Positions 16,553 through 26,184 of a stretch of 35,395 bases of DNA are shown here, one piece after another. The stretch spans positions 1-35,395 of the forward strand of contig QKDL01000046.1 of assembly GCA_003252105.1 (NCBI GenBank), written 5' to 3'. This stretch comes from Arcobacter sp. Its GTDB lineage: Bacteria; Campylobacterota; Campylobacteria; Campylobacterales; Arcobacteraceae. The position numbers were made by a program, and so were the translations under genes. The notes under the pieces are model-generated. The model had not been told where the DNA came from, ran no database searches, and saw only the letters and a list, made by a program, of their open reading frames with translations. Each line of letters starts with the position of its first letter. Position 1 is the first letter of the stretch.

Positions 16553-18319
16553 TTAAGCTTCTAAGTTTTTTCTTACTCTTATGCTTAATTCTTTTAATTG
16601 TTCATTATCAACTTCACTTGGTGCTTGTGTTAATAAACATTGAGCTCTTTGAGTTTTAGGGAAAGCGATTACATCTCTAATTGAATCAGTTCCTGCTAAT
16701 AACATAATCATTCTATCAAATCCCATTGCGAAACCACCATGACTAGGTGCTCCATATTTTAATGCTTCAAGTAGGAAACCAAATTTTTCATTTGCTTCTT
16801 CTTCTGCGATTCCCATAAGTTTAAACACTTTTGACTGAATCTCTTCTTTATGAATTCTGATTGAACCACCACCTAATTCTGTACCATTTAATACGATATC
16901 ATAAGCAATAGACTCTAATTCTTCTAAATCTTCAATATTATCTAAATCATGTTTTTCTAAATTTGGCATTGTAAATGGGTGGTGAAGTGCTTTTGTTCTT
17001 CCATCTTCAACTTCAAACATAGGGAAATCTACAACCCATAAAAACTCATAAGTATCTTGTGGGATAATTTCCATTTGATCTGCTAGATATAATCTAAATC
17101 TACCCATATAATCCCATACAGTTTTTTTATCTCCTGCTCCAAAGAATACAACATCTCCAACTTCTAGTTCTGTAACTTTTACAATCTCTTCTAAATCAGC
17201 TTCTGAGAAAAATTTAGTTAAAGGACCTTTTAATCCATCCTCTTTCATTTGGAAATAACCTAAACCATGAGCACCAAATTTTCTTACATAATCTTCAAAA
17301 CCTTTCATTTGTCTTTTTGAGAAAATATTATCTCCATTTGGACATTTAAGTGCTTTAATTCTATTCTTTTTAGGATTTGATGCGATATTTGAGAATATTT
17401 CATTTGTTGATCTTGCAAAGATATCAATAACATCTACCATTGACATACCAAATCTCATATCTGGTTTATCTGAACCATATTTTTCCATAGCATCTTTATA
17501 TGTCATTCTAGGAAAAGTTGTTGGTACATCTTTTCCACAAGCTTTAAATGTATCATGGATTAATTTTTCAGCTACTTTGATAACATCTTCTTGAGTACAA
17601 AATGACATCTCAACATCTATTTGAGTAAATTCTGGTTGTCTATCAGCTCTTAAGTCTTCATCTCTAAAACATTTAGCTATTTGGAAATATTTATCAAATC
17701 CAGATACCATTAATAATTGTTTAAATAATTGTGGAGATTGTGGTAAAGCATAAAATTCACCTGGGTGAACTCTACTTGGTACTAAATAATCTCTTGCACC
17801 CTCTGGAGTCGATTTTGTTAAAATTGGAGTTTCTACATCTAAAAATCCAAGCTCATTTAAACAGTTTCTAACTGCAATATTAGCTGTACTTCTTAATTTA
17901 AAAATATCGTGTGATTTTTTTGTTCTAAGCTCTAAAAATCTATTTCTTAATCTAATCTCTTCATTTACTTTTTCATCACCTAATTCAAATGGCATAGGTT
18001 TTGATCTGTTTTCAATAACTAAATTATCAACAACTATCTCAATTTTTCCAGTGATTAAGTTTGGATTTTCTAATCCTTCACCTCTAGCTCTTACTTTACC
18101 AGTAGCTATTAAAACAAATTCATCTCTTACACTATCAGCTACTTCCCATGCCGACTTGTTATCAGCTGGGTCACAAACTAGTTGAACTAATCCACCTCTA
18201 TCTCTTAAATCTATAAATATAATTCCACCGTGATCACGTCTGCTGTTAACCCAACCAGCTACAGTTACAATCTCATCAATGTTTTTTTCAGTTACTTCTG
18301 TACAATAATGCGTTCTCAA
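16553..18319 (-). CDS. aspS: Aspartate-tRNA(Asp/Asn) ligase
   Basis: The protein has 588 residues and is a class II synthetase of the bacterial type, with an N-terminal OB-fold anticodon domain (1-about 105), the GAD insert (about 285-420) and motifs 2 ([16 protein letters not shown]) and 3 (GFAMGFDRM). The start is TTG at 18319 with GGAG six bases upstream. In Campylobacterota the enzyme is usually non-discriminating: it also charges tRNA-Asn with Asp, which GatCAB then amidates. That use is inferred for this genome. It heads a run with the ZnuA-like protein, ygiQ and bioA. Confidence 0.95.
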   Translation of the reverse strand: MRTHYCTEVTEKNIDEIVTVAGWVNSRRDHGGIIFIDLRDRGGLVQLVCDPADNKSAWEVADSVRDEFVLIATGKVRARGEGLENPNLITGKIEIVVDNLVIENRSKPMPFELGDEKVNEEIRLRNRFLELRTKKSHDIFKLRSTANIAVRNCLNELGFLDVETPILTKSTPEGARDYLVPSRVHPGEFYALPQSPQLFKQLLMVSGFDKYFQIAKCFRDEDLRADRQPEFTQIDVEMSFCTQEDVIKVAEKLIHDTFKACGKDVPTTFPRMTYKDAMEKYGSDKPDMRFGMSMVDVIDIFARSTNEIFSNIASNPKKNRIKALKCPNGDNIFSKRQMKGFEDYVRKFGAHGLGYFQMKEDGLKGPLTKFFSEADLEEIVKVTELEVGDVVFFGAGDKKTVWDYMGRFRLYLADQMEIIPQDTYEFLWVVDFPMFEVEDGRTKALHHPFTMPNLEKHDLDNIEDLEELESIAYDIVLNGTELGGGSIRIHKEEIQSKVFKLMGIAEEEANEKFGFLLEALKYGAPSHGGFAMGFDRMIMLLAGTDSIRDVIAFPKTQRAQCLLTQAPSEVDNEQLKELSIRVRKNLEA

Positions 18320-18360
18320 ATCTGACTCCGTCTTTTTGTTTCTTTTATTAAATATTCGCG

Positions 18361-18366
18361 ATTATA
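18361..18366 (-). promoter_or_regulatory. -10 box for aspS
   Basis: TATAAT on the minus strand (18366-18361) would start RNA near 18354, 35 bases before the TTG start of aspS. No -35 match is seen, as is usual for Campylobacterota. Confidence 0.5.
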
Positions 18367-18384
18367 TCGAAATGATACTTAGTT

Positions 18385-19494
18385 TTAATTTATATCAATC
18401 TTTTCAAATCCATAAGATGTACTTTTATAAAAATTTAATCCATATTGAACTTGATTGTCAATAACTTTTGTTTCTATAATATCTGATTGATTTCCATTTA
18501 ATAAATAACTTATTCCTACTAAAGATGAATAATCTACCCAATTATAAACAATATCTGACTCTAATAAAGTACAATATTCTTGTATAAAATCATCACTTTG
18601 TCCAATTGAATTGATAACATAAAAGTTTGTTCTATCTATATCTTGTGTTAGTCTTATTAAAAGTGGATTATAGTTTAATTGTGTTGAAAGAATCGTAATT
18701 GGATTTATCTCATAAGCTGTAAGCTGTGACATAATAATTGATGATTTGATTATAGGAGTATTTAACATCACTGTACTCTCTTTTAATCTTTCATCTTCCA
18801 TTATATATTTATATTGATTATTCTGGTTTTCAATTCTTTTAATATTTGTATTTACACCAAAAATCTTAATATAATCCTCTTTTAATTTATTACCAATATA
18901 TGAATCAACATAAAACATACTGTTATTTTGACTTGAAACAGATTGTAAGGCTTCTAATTGTTTATAATAAGAGATTCCTCCAAATATAAAATTTTCATTT
19001 GTTGTTTGGACTTCATCTTTATTTATTAAAGGGAAATAGATTTTTAGATCATCAATATCATACATAGAATTTAAACTATTAAAACCCACTTGTGTGTACA
19101 TTGCAATAACATTTCTAAACCCTTTTTGTTTTAACTGCTCAACTTGATAGTTTATATTTTGTGAATTTTCATCAAAACTATCAAAAGTTTCCAAAATAAA
19201 AGGTTGTTTTGAAAAAAGTAAAAAAGAGCTAATCGTATTTACTGTAGATTTAGCATAAGGTCCCACAACTTTTGATGGATAAATCAATGCAATTTTTTTA
19301 TAAGCATCTTCTTCTACAATGGGTTGTTTTACAATAGGTTCTTCTGCTATTGGCTCAACTATCTCTTCTTGTTTTGGTTGTACTATCTCTTCTTGTTTTT
19401 TTACTTCTTGTTTTTGAGTATCAATTACTATTGTTTTTTGAGTACATCCTATAAAAAACATCCCAATTAGTAATACACTTAATAGATTTTTCAA
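18385..19494 (-). CDS. Outer-envelope lipoprotein with type I periplasmic-binding-protein-like domain
   Basis: The protein has 369 residues. The signal ends in a lipobox with Cys17 (FFIGC), so it is a lipoprotein. Residues 20-62 are a Glu/Val/Pro/Gln linker with repeats of KQEEIV, then a domain from 65 on whose order (KKIALIYPS, then GFRNVIAMYT at about 124-133, then strands to 360) recalls the type I PBP fold of LpoA-like lipoproteins. Those activate peptidoglycan synthases; this function is only a guess. It starts at TTG (19494) with GGAG five bases upstream, and TTG overlaps the UDG-like stop (TTGA), so the two are coupled. Confidence 0.6.
   Translation of the reverse strand: MKNLLSVLLIGMFFIGCTQKTIVIDTQKQEVKKQEEIVQPKQEEIVEPIAEEPIVKQPIVEEDAYKKIALIYPSKVVGPYAKSTVNTISSFLLFSKQPFILETFDSFDENSQNINYQVEQLKQKGFRNVIAMYTQVGFNSLNSMYDIDDLKIYFPLINKDEVQTTNENFIFGGISYYKQLEALQSVSSQNNSMFYVDSYIGNKLKEDYIKIFGVNTNIKRIENQNNQYKYIMEDERLKESTVMLNTPIIKSSIIMSQLTAYEINPITILSTQLNYNPLLIRLTQDIDRTNFYVINSIGQSDDFIQEYCTLLESDIVYNWVDYSSLVGISYLLNGNQSDIIETKVIDNQVQYGLNFYKSTSYGFEKIDIN
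19358..19399 (-). repeat. Two 18-bp direct repeats in the lipoprotein linker
   Basis: An identical 18-base unit (19358-19375 and 19382-19399) encodes the KQEEIV repeats after the lipid-anchored cysteine. It probably arose by local duplication; the linker length may vary between strains. Confidence 0.7.
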
Positions 19495-20159
19495 TTTGAC
19501 TCCAAAATAGATTTTATTTTTAGCATATCGTGATAAGCTTCTTTTTTTGCTGATGGATTTCTAATTAAAAATCCAACTGAAAAAGTTGGAAGCAAACTAT
19601 AATTTTTGAAATTAACGATTTGCCCTCTTACTTGATTATAATTTTGTTTATCTGAACACAAATATTGGTAACTTTTTTCTCCTAAAGTTACAATTAACTT
19701 AGGTTTTATTAGATCAATTTGTTTATATAAATAACTACTACAACTATTAAAATGAGAGGTTTCCATACCATCTAAACTTTTGCATTTTACTAAATTTGTT
19801 ATATAGATTTCTTCTTTTTTTAAAGGCAATACATTTTCAATCATTTTACTTAGAAGTTCACCTGACTTACCTACAAAAAAACTATTTAATTCATCTTCAC
19901 TTTTTGTAGGTTCATCCCCTATAAACATTATGGGATTATTACTAATACTTCCTTCACCAAATAAAACATTTTTTCTAGTTTTACACAACTCACATAAATG
20001 GCAATTTTCTACTATATCTTTTAATTGATTTAAATCATTAGGCAAACTGCTAGAGTTTATCTCTTTATTAAATAGCTTTAAATTACTATGGTATTCATAT
20101 CCAATAGATTTCAAAAAATTCAACTGATATATAATTCTATTTTTTACTGCTTTAGTCAT
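19491..20159 (-). CDS. Family-4-like uracil-DNA glycosylase with altered active-site motifs
   Basis: The protein has 222 residues. A 50-residue N-terminal extension precedes the UDG fold. The four iron-sulfur cysteines of family 4 are present: C53, C56, C126 and C140. The core follows the family (GKSGELL, ITNLVKC, IKPKLIVTLG, RG, RNPSAKKEA). The usual GEAPG motif is GDEPT at 81-85 and the usual HP-x motif before LLRNP is F193-S-V. So the catalytic acid and the His are changed, and uracil removal is doubtful. It may act on another base or have lost activity. No clear ribosome-binding site is seen at the ATG. Confidence 0.7.
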   Translation of the reverse strand: MTKAVKNRIIYQLNFLKSIGYEYHSNLKLFNKEINSSSLPNDLNQLKDIVENCHLCELCKTRKNVLFGEGSISNNPIMFIGDEPTKSEDELNSFFVGKSGELLSKMIENVLPLKKEEIYITNLVKCKSLDGMETSHFNSCSSYLYKQIDLIKPKLIVTLGEKSYQYLCSDKQNYNQVRGQIVNFKNYSLLPTFSVGFLIRNPSAKKEAYHDMLKIKSILESN

Positions 20160-20202
20160 GCAAAATTGTACAAAAAAAGTTCTTTTGAATATATTATTTT
20201 AT

Positions 20203-21456
20203 CTATAATATTTCATTAGTATCAAGAACTATTCTGTCTCGTCCATCTGCCTTAGCAATATATAAAAGTTCATCAGCTTTTTTCATACAATCTTCATAAG
20301 AATTATATTTATCTCTAAAAGATACTCCAGCACAAAATCTTACATCGATTTTATTATCTTTATAAATAAATTTATTGTTTGAAATAATATTTTTAACTCT
20401 TTGGAGATAATTTTTCACTTCAATTGTTTCTCCATAATGAATCAATGCAACAAATTCTTCCCCACCATATCTTGAGATGATATCTCCTGTTCTAGTAAGT
20501 TTATTTAAAATTGTTGCAAATTTATTTAATATAACATCTCCACATTCATGCCCAAATTCATCATTTATTTTTTTAAAGTGATCTAAATCATAAAAAACAA
20601 TAGCATACTTAGAATCAAAGACATTAAACTCATTTTCTAATCGTTCTAATTCATCAACATATGCTCTTCTTGTAAGTACGCCTGTTAAGTAATCTAAAGA
20701 TTTTTCCTCTTCAGCTTTTATTAAATTAAATTGTAACATTTCAATCTGTTCATATAAATCTACACATTTAGCTTGTTCATCTGTTAATTTCTTAGTATTT
20801 TTTTCAATCGATTCATCTAATTTTTCAACTATTTTTAGCATCTCATCTTGAAAATGTTTAATCTCTTCCTTTGAAGTTGTTGATAAATCCAGATTTTCCA
20901 AATCATTTCTAATCTGTAATACCTCTTCTTTTGTAGTGTCATGTTCTAATATAATATCTTTTAAATGTTCTTCGAAGAAAAATATCAATTTTTTTATATC
21001 ATTAGTTTTTTCACTTAAAAGTGACCTGTCAGATTTGATTCGTTCATCAGTAAATTTTCTTAATTTTCTTATTGTATCTTCATCAACTAATATATTAGGT
21101 CTTTTTGCAATATTATAAATTAGTTCTTGAAGCTCATTACTTTTATAATTAGATAAAGAGGGTGAAATAAAATATATAAAATGTTTTAAAAAAAGTTTTA
21201 TATCATGTGTTGATACTCTATTACTTAATAATTTTGCTAAATTTAAAGTTGTTTTATCATCTTTATCAAACTGATTTTTTTCATTTTCATTTAAAGTATC
21301 AATAATATATTGAAACTCTTCATGATCTTCTAAAATCAAATCAGATTTTGATAAAAGAGCATAAAACTCTTTTTCAAAATTACTTGGAGTGATAATAATA
21401 TTTTTATTTCTTAAATTAATTAATGTTTCTTCTAGTAGTTGTGTAATATTTTTCAT
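20203..21456 (-). CDS. Diguanylate cyclase with coiled-coil N-terminus
   Basis: The protein has 417 residues. The GGDEF domain is at about 255-410 with GGEEF at 331-335 (the active form), D290 for metal, and an inhibitory I-site R322-x-x-D325 five residues before it. It should make c-di-GMP from two GTP, with product inhibition. The first 250 residues are helical and rich in Glu/Lys, with a coiled coil from about 160 to 250; no known sensor domain is seen. The protein appears soluble. It follows the ribosomal operon, from which it is separated by a hairpin and has its own -10 box. Confidence 0.85.
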   Translation of the reverse strand: MKNITQLLEETLINLRNKNIIITPSNFEKEFYALLSKSDLILEDHEEFQYIIDTLNENEKNQFDKDDKTTLNLAKLLSNRVSTHDIKLFLKHFIYFISPSLSNYKSNELQELIYNIAKRPNILVDEDTIRKLRKFTDERIKSDRSLLSEKTNDIKKLIFFFEEHLKDIILEHDTTKEEVLQIRNDLENLDLSTTSKEEIKHFQDEMLKIVEKLDESIEKNTKKLTDEQAKCVDLYEQIEMLQFNLIKAEEEKSLDYLTGVLTRRAYVDELERLENEFNVFDSKYAIVFYDLDHFKKINDEFGHECGDVILNKFATILNKLTRTGDIISRYGGEEFVALIHYGETIEVKNYLQRVKNIISNNKFIYKDNKIDVRFCAGVSFRDKYNSYEDCMKKADELLYIAKADGRDRIVLDTNEIL

Positions 21457-21484
21457 ATTTATACTTAATTATCTTTTGAATATG

Positions 21485-21490
21485 AGTATA
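21485..21490 (-). promoter_or_regulatory. -10 box for the diguanylate cyclase gene
   Basis: TATACT on the minus strand (21490-21485) sits 29 bases before the ATG at 21456, beyond the hairpin that follows infA. It gives the gene its own promoter. Confidence 0.45.
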
Positions 21491-21517
21491 ACATAATATT
21501 ACAAAAGTTAAAATATT

Positions 21518-21552
21518 AAATAAGAGTTTGTATGTTTTACAATCTCTTATTT
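21518..21552 (-). terminator. Terminator hairpin after infA
   Basis: A 14-bp stem with one T-T mismatch (21518-21532 with 21538-21552, 5-base loop) begins over the infA stop codon. On the minus strand it is followed by a moderately T-rich stretch. It marks the end of the S10-spc operon, though its low GC may allow some read-through into the diguanylate cyclase gene. Confidence 0.6.
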
Positions 21553-21765
21553 ATATCTGTGAGTAATTCTACCTTTATCAAGAGAATAAGGAGTAATTTC
21601 TACTTTTACTTTGTCACCTGGTAATATTTTAATATAGTGCATTCTCATTTTTCCAGAGATATGACACAATACAATATGTCCGTTATCTAACTCTACTCTA
21701 AACATAGCATTTGGTAAAGCTTCAACAACTTTTCCATCAATTACTATAACATCATCTTTTGCCAC
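21547..21765 (-). CDS. infA: Translation initiation factor IF-1
   Basis: The protein has 72 residues, the family length, and is an S1/OB-fold protein. It binds the A site of the 30S subunit and helps IF-2 and IF-3 in start-codon selection. The start is GTG (21765) with AGGAG five bases upstream; the protein begins Ala-Lys-Asp-Asp. It is the last gene of the operon. In many bacteria rpmJ and rpsM follow; here a hairpin follows instead. Confidence 0.95.
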   Translation of the reverse strand: MAKDDVIVIDGKVVEALPNAMFRVELDNGHIVLCHISGKMRMHYIKILPGDKVKVEITPYSLDKGRITHRYK

Positions 21766-21779
21766 TTTTTCTCCTAAGT

Positions 21780-22544
21780 TTATTCTTCTACTTGACTTAA
21801 TATAACTGCTTTTCCATCAATAACAGCAACTGTATGCTCATAATGGCTACCTCTTAATCCATCTTCACTTACAACATCCCAGTCATTTTCTAAAATAACA
21901 GGTTCTCTTGAGTTTTGACAAATCATCGGTTCAATACAAAATACCATACCATTTTTAATTTTAGGTCCAGATTTTAGATTTGGTGTATCTACATAGTTTG
22001 GAATTTCTGGTTCACCATGAGGTCTTTTACCAATACCATGACCACAAAATCTAACTAATGGCTGATAACCTCTATCAACTATAAAGTTTTCAATCTCTTT
22101 TGAAAGCTCTTTAAATCTCATACCCTCTTTTATTATGCTAATTGCATGATATAATGCATCTTTAGAACAAGCAATTAAATCCTCGTCTTCTTTTGAGATT
22201 TTACCTATAGGCATAGTAATTGCTGCATCACCATACCAGCCGTCAATTTCACTACCTATATCTAAACCTAAAATATCACCCTCTTTTAATACTGTATTAT
22301 CAGGAATTCCATGAATAATAACTTCATTTAAAGAAGTACAAACGCCAGCAGGGAAACCATATAAACCTTTAAAAGCAGGTCTTGCGCCAAGTTCTTCTAA
22401 ACATTTTTCACCCATTTCATTAACTTCTATTAAAGTCATACCAGCTTTGATATTTTCTTCTAGATATTTTAGTGTCTTCGCAACAGCTTGACTTGCTGTG
22501 CGAAGTTTTTCAATTTCATTAGGTTTTCTTAAAGGAATAGCCAT
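21780..22544 (-). CDS. map: Methionine aminopeptidase type I
   Basis: The protein has 254 residues and removes the initiator Met from new proteins. The metal ligands of the pita-bread fold are visible: Asp in [10 protein letters not shown], Asp in YGDA, His in FCGHGIG, Glu in CIEPM and Glu in YEHT. It lacks any N-terminal extension, as in type Ia. It starts three bases after secY and its product works directly after the deformylase encoded at 33474. Confidence 0.95.
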   Translation of the reverse strand: MAIPLRKPNEIEKLRTASQAVAKTLKYLEENIKAGMTLIEVNEMGEKCLEELGARPAFKGLYGFPAGVCTSLNEVIIHGIPDNTVLKEGDILGLDIGSEIDGWYGDAAITMPIGKISKEDEDLIACSKDALYHAISIIKEGMRFKELSKEIENFIVDRGYQPLVRFCGHGIGKRPHGEPEIPNYVDTPNLKSGPKIKNGMVFCIEPMICQNSREPVILENDWDVVSEDGLRGSHYEHTVAVIDGKAVILSQVEE

Positions 22545-22547
22545 GAT

Positions 22548-23810
22548 TTACAGTCCAACTGCACTTAATGTTTCATACTTATTCATATATTGTTGAGCTT
22601 CAATTTTTCTCATAGTATCAATAGCAACTTGAACTACGATAAGAACTGCAACCCCTCCAAAATAGAATGGTACTCCCATAGCTTTAACTAAAAGCCAAGG
22701 AACAGTAGAAACTAATCCCATATAAATAGCTCCCCAGAAAGTCAATCTACTTGCTGTTTCATTTAAAAATGCTGCAGTTCCTTCTCCTGGTCTAATACCT
22801 GGGATAAAACCACCTTGTCTTTTTAAATTTTCAGATATATCTTTTGCATTAAATGTAATTGAAGCATAAAAAAATGCAAAGAAAACTACAAATAAAAACA
22901 TTAAAAGATTAAATGTATATGATTGAGGACTTAAAAAATCTGCAACCATTAAAAGATATTTATTTTGACTTCCTTGAAGTACAGTAGCTGGAAACATTAA
23001 AATAGCACTTGCAAAAATTGCAGGAATAACCCCAGATAAATTAACTTTTATAGGAATATAATTCATAACTCTTTTTCTTTGATTTTGCATCATAACTTTT
23101 CTAGAGTATGAAATAGGAACTCTTCTTTCCCCTAATTCAACATAAATAATAGCTCCAACAGTTGCTAAAATTATTACTAAAATAGCAATAACTGTTAAGA
23201 AGTTCATTTGTCCATTGTTAACTAAATCAACTGTACCACCAATTGCTCCTGGGATTGCCGAAACAATACCTGCAAAGATAATAAGAGAAATACCGTTACC
23301 AATACCTTTTTGTGTGATTTGTTCTCCAATCCACATTAAAAGCATAGTACCTGTTAACATTGAAATAGATGATACTGCTACAAAAACATCCATATCGATT
23401 GAGATTGCACTTTGTCCACTTTGACCTGTTAATGAATTAAGTCCCATAGATACACCAATAGATTGGATAAGAGTAATTACAATAGTTGCGTATCTAATGA
23501 TTTGCATATATTTTTGCATACCATCTTTTTCTTTTTTCATTTTACCAAGTGCTGGGAAAGTTGCTGCTAGAAGCTCCATAATAATCGAAGCTGTAATGTA
23601 AGGCATAATACCAAGTGAAATGATAGACAGTCTTTCAACTGCATTACCACTAAACATATTTACAAGACCTAATGCATTGTTTGCATTTGAATCGAAGAAT
23701 TCTTTTACTACGTCTATATTTACTCCAGGAACTGGCACATATGCCAGTAACCTGTAAAGTAAAATAAAACCTAATGTAATAAGAATCTTATTTATTAGAT
23801 CTTTATTCAT
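22548..23810 (-). CDS. secY: Protein translocase subunit SecY
   Basis: The protein has 420 residues with ten membrane helices. It forms the channel of the SecYEG translocon. The plug and signature regions are clear (GVNIDVVKEFF near the N-terminus, GIGNGISLIIFAGI, QGGFIPGIRPG). SecY is slightly shorter than in E. coli (443). It follows rplO, whose stop lies two bases before, and is followed by map, as in other bacteria of this group. Confidence 0.97.
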   Translation of the reverse strand: MNKDLINKILITLGFILLYRLLAYVPVPGVNIDVVKEFFDSNANNALGLVNMFSGNAVERLSIISLGIMPYITASIIMELLAATFPALGKMKKEKDGMQKYMQIIRYATIVITLIQSIGVSMGLNSLTGQSGQSAISIDMDVFVAVSSISMLTGTMLLMWIGEQITQKGIGNGISLIIFAGIVSAIPGAIGGTVDLVNNGQMNFLTVIAILVIILATVGAIIYVELGERRVPISYSRKVMMQNQRKRVMNYIPIKVNLSGVIPAIFASAILMFPATVLQGSQNKYLLMVADFLSPQSYTFNLLMFLFVVFFAFFYASITFNAKDISENLKRQGGFIPGIRPGEGTAAFLNETASRLTFWGAIYMGLVSTVPWLLVKAMGVPFYFGGVAVLIVVQVAIDTMRKIEAQQYMNKYETLSAVGL

Positions 23811-23812
23811 AA

Positions 23813-24211
23813 TTATTTTCCAGTAGTTGTTACGTTTTCGTCTTTAATCTTAGATGCTAATTCTTTAGCAGCTGAACCGATTAATTTTACTTTAGTAACA
23901 CTTTTTGATAATTTGTATACTGATTTAATTGATTCAACTGTGATTTCTTCAAGTGCTGCCACTTGTTTAATTCTATCTACATTGATTGAATATGGTTTTT
24001 CTACTCTAGATGTAAAACCAACTTTTGGAAGTCTTTTATAGATTGGTTGTTGACCACCCTCAAAACCTCTTTTGATTTTATATCCAGATCTAGCTTTTTG
24101 ACCTTTATTACCTTTACCGGCTGTTTTACCAGTTCCAGAACCTTGACCTCTACCTATTCTTTTAACATTTTTTGTACTACCAGTTGCTGGTGTTAAGTTA
24201 TCTAATGCCAC
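23813..24211 (-). CDS. rplO: 50S ribosomal protein L15
   Basis: The protein has 132 residues. It shows the glycine/lysine-rich N-terminal tail ([15 protein letters not shown]) that threads into 23S rRNA, then the globular domain. The start is GTG at 24211 with AAGGAT upstream. The usual upstream neighbour rpmD (L30) is missing: rpsE ends only four bases before it. Confidence 0.95.
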   Translation of the reverse strand: MALDNLTPATGSTKNVKRIGRGQGSGTGKTAGKGNKGQKARSGYKIKRGFEGGQQPIYKRLPKVGFTSRVEKPYSINVDRIKQVAALEEITVESIKSVYKLSKSVTKVKLIGSAAKELASKIKDENVTTTGK

Positions 24212-24214
24212 ATC

Positions 24215-24658
24215 TTATCCTTTAATTCTTGCTAATGCTTCTACTGTAGCTTGTACAAGGTTATTTGGATTATTTGAACCTAAAGATTTTGCAATAATAT
24301 CTTTAACCCCAGAAAGCTCAAGTACTGGTCTTGCTGCACCACCTGCGATAAGTCCTGTACCTTCAGATGCTGGTTTTAAAAGAATCTTACTTGAATTATA
24401 TTTATGTTCAATATCATGAGCAATAGTTGTACCATGAATATTAACTTTTACTAAAGATTTAAATGCATCATCTAAAGCTTTTTTAATTGCATCAGGAACC
24501 TCTTTAGCTTTTCCTGTACCAAATCCTACTGTACCGTTTTTATCTCCAACAACAACTAAAGCTGTAAATCTGAATCTTCTACCACCTTTTACAACTTTTG
24601 TTACTCTTCCGATTTTAACGATTGCTTCTTGAAAATCTTCTCTATTTACTGCTGCCAT
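24215..24658 (-). CDS. rpsE: 30S ribosomal protein S5
   Basis: The protein has 147 residues from the second of two adjacent ATGs (24658), which better fits the AAGGG site; the first ATG (24661) would add one Met. It carries the double-stranded RNA-binding N-domain (VKGGRRFRF) and the C-domain. S5 helps translational accuracy at the decoding centre. Confidence 0.95.
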   Translation of the reverse strand: MAAVNREDFQEAIVKIGRVTKVVKGGRRFRFTALVVVGDKNGTVGFGTGKAKEVPDAIKKALDDAFKSLVKVNIHGTTIAHDIEHKYNSSKILLKPASEGTGLIAGGAARPVLELSGVKDIIAKSLGSNNPNNLVQATVEALARIKG

Positions 24659-24667
24659 CATTAACCC

Positions 24668-25030
24668 TTATAATTTGATACCATTTTCTCTTAAACCATC
24701 AGCAAATGCCGCGATTACACCATGATAAAGGTATCCATTTCTATCAAATACTACCTCTTCAATTCCAGCAGCTTTTAAAGCTTCAGCAAATGTAGCTGCA
24801 ACTTTTACTGCATTTTCTTTATTAACGTTAAGTCCCATTGCTTTAGAACTTGCTGCTGCTAATGTAACACCTTCAATATCATTAATTGCTTGTGCACTTA
24901 AATATCTGTTTGATTTAAAAACAGAAACTCTAGGTGTTTGTGCAGTACCTCTTCCGATAGTCCCTCTAACTCTTTTTTTTCTGATTGCTCTTAAAGAGTT
25001 CTTTTTTGCTATATCTTTTGCTCTACTCAT
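24668..25030 (-). CDS. rplR: 50S ribosomal protein L18
   Basis: The protein has 120 residues and binds 5S rRNA with L5. The basic N-tail ([15 protein letters not shown]) and the conserved [12 protein letters not shown] core are present. AAGGTG lies six bases before the ATG. The end [24 protein letters not shown] is typical. Confidence 0.95.
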   Translation of the reverse strand: [120 protein letters not shown]

Positions 25031-25041
25031 CTTACTACACC

Positions 25042-25578
25042 TTATTTCTTAGCAGTTTTACCAGCTTTTCTAATGATTTTCTCATCAGTATATTTAACAC
25101 CTTTACCTTTGTATGGTTCAGGAGCTCTAAAGCCTCTAATAATTGCTGCAGCTTGACCAACTTGTTGTTTGTCAGCACCTTTAACATTAATAATGTTTTT
25201 CTCAACTGTAACTTCTAATCCTTCTGGAATATCATAGTTAATTGGATGAGAATATCCAAGTTGTAATTCTAAAATATTACCTTTAACAGCAGCTCTGTAA
25301 CCAACTCCGTTAATCTCTAAAGATTTAGAGAAACCATCAGATAAACCAGTTACTGCATTGTTAATTAAAGCTCTGTAAGTTCCCCAGAAAGCTGATGATT
25401 CTTTAGTCTCACCAACTCTATCTAAAACTACATTATTATCTTCAACTTTTACATCTACTCTTCCATGTGTTTCAACAGGAATAGCTTTGTTACCTTTTTT
25501 TACTGTAACAACAGTTCCATCAACTGCTACTTCAACACCACTTGGGATTGCGATAGGTTTTTTTCCAATTCTAGACAT
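25042..25578 (-). CDS. rplF: 50S ribosomal protein L6
   Basis: The protein has 178 residues with two repeated alpha/beta domains. It begins [16 protein letters not shown] and carries the 23S-binding [10 protein letters not shown] near the end. L6 stabilises the sarcin-ricin region of the 50S subunit. GGAGAG lies upstream of the ATG. Confidence 0.97.
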   Translation of the reverse strand: MSRIGKKPIAIPSGVEVAVDGTVVTVKKGNKAIPVETHGRVDVKVEDNNVVLDRVGETKESSAFWGTYRALINNAVTGLSDGFSKSLEINGVGYRAAVKGNILELQLGYSHPINYDIPEGLEVTVEKNIINVKGADKQQVGQAAAIIRGFRAPEPYKGKGVKYTDEKIIRKAGKTAKK

Positions 25579-25587
25579 TACACTCTC

Positions 25588-25986
25588 CTACCATACAGTA
25601 CATAGTACTTCACCACCAACATTAGAAGCGAAAGCTTCATCGTTAGCGATAACACCTTTGTTTGTTGAAACAATGATTGTACCATATCCATTTTTAAAAC
25701 TTTTGATTTCAGAAGCACTTTTATAAACTCTTCTTCCTGGAGTTGAAACTCTTTTGATTTCGTTTATAACTGATCTTTCATTATCATCGTATTTTAAAGT
25801 AACTTGAATAGTGTTTTTGTGATGTTCACCTTCAATTACTTTATAACTCTCAATATACTCTTTTTTAAGTAATACTTCTAAAATCCCTACAACTGTATTA
25901 GAATGTAATAATGTTGCAACTTCTAATTTTCTCATTGCAGCATTTCTAATTCTAGTTAAAGCATCTGCGATTATATCATTCATCAT
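25588..25986 (-). CDS. rpsH: 30S ribosomal protein S8
   Basis: The protein has 132 residues; two ATGs are adjacent (25986, 25983) and AGGAG favours the first. It shows [10 protein letters not shown] near the N-terminus and the C-terminal [12 protein letters not shown]8 binds 16S rRNA early in assembly, and in E. coli it also represses the spc operon at the rplE region; no matching operator was identified here. Confidence 0.96.
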   Translation of the reverse strand: MMNDIIADALTRIRNAAMRKLEVATLLHSNTVVGILEVLLKKEYIESYKVIEGEHHKNTIQVTLKYDDNERSVINEIKRVSTPGRRVYKSASEIKSFKNGYGTIIVSTNKGVIANDEAFASNVGGEVLCTVW

Positions 25987-25998
25987 AGCTTTTATCTC

Positions 25999-26184
25999 CT
26001 ACCAACTAGATTTTTTAACGCCAGGAAGTAATCCCTCGTTAGCCATTTTTCTTAAACATACTCTACAAAGACCAAAGTCTCTGTATACTGAGTGTGGTCT
26101 ACCACAAACTGAACATCTAGTATAAGCTCTTACTTTAAACTTAGGTGCTCTTTGTTGTTTAGCGATCATTGATTTCTTTGCCAT
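25999..26184 (-). CDS. rpsN: 30S ribosomal protein S14, zinc-binding type
   Basis: The short, 61-residue form with a zinc knuckle: C24-x2-C27 and C40-x2-C43. This type (S14Z) is the zinc-containing paralogue, in contrast to the long zinc-free form of E. coli. Its ATG overlaps the rplE stop (TAATG). Confidence 0.97.
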   Translation of the reverse strand: MAKKSMIAKQQRAPKFKVRAYTRCSVCGRPHSVYRDFGLCRVCLRKMANEGLLPGVKKSSW

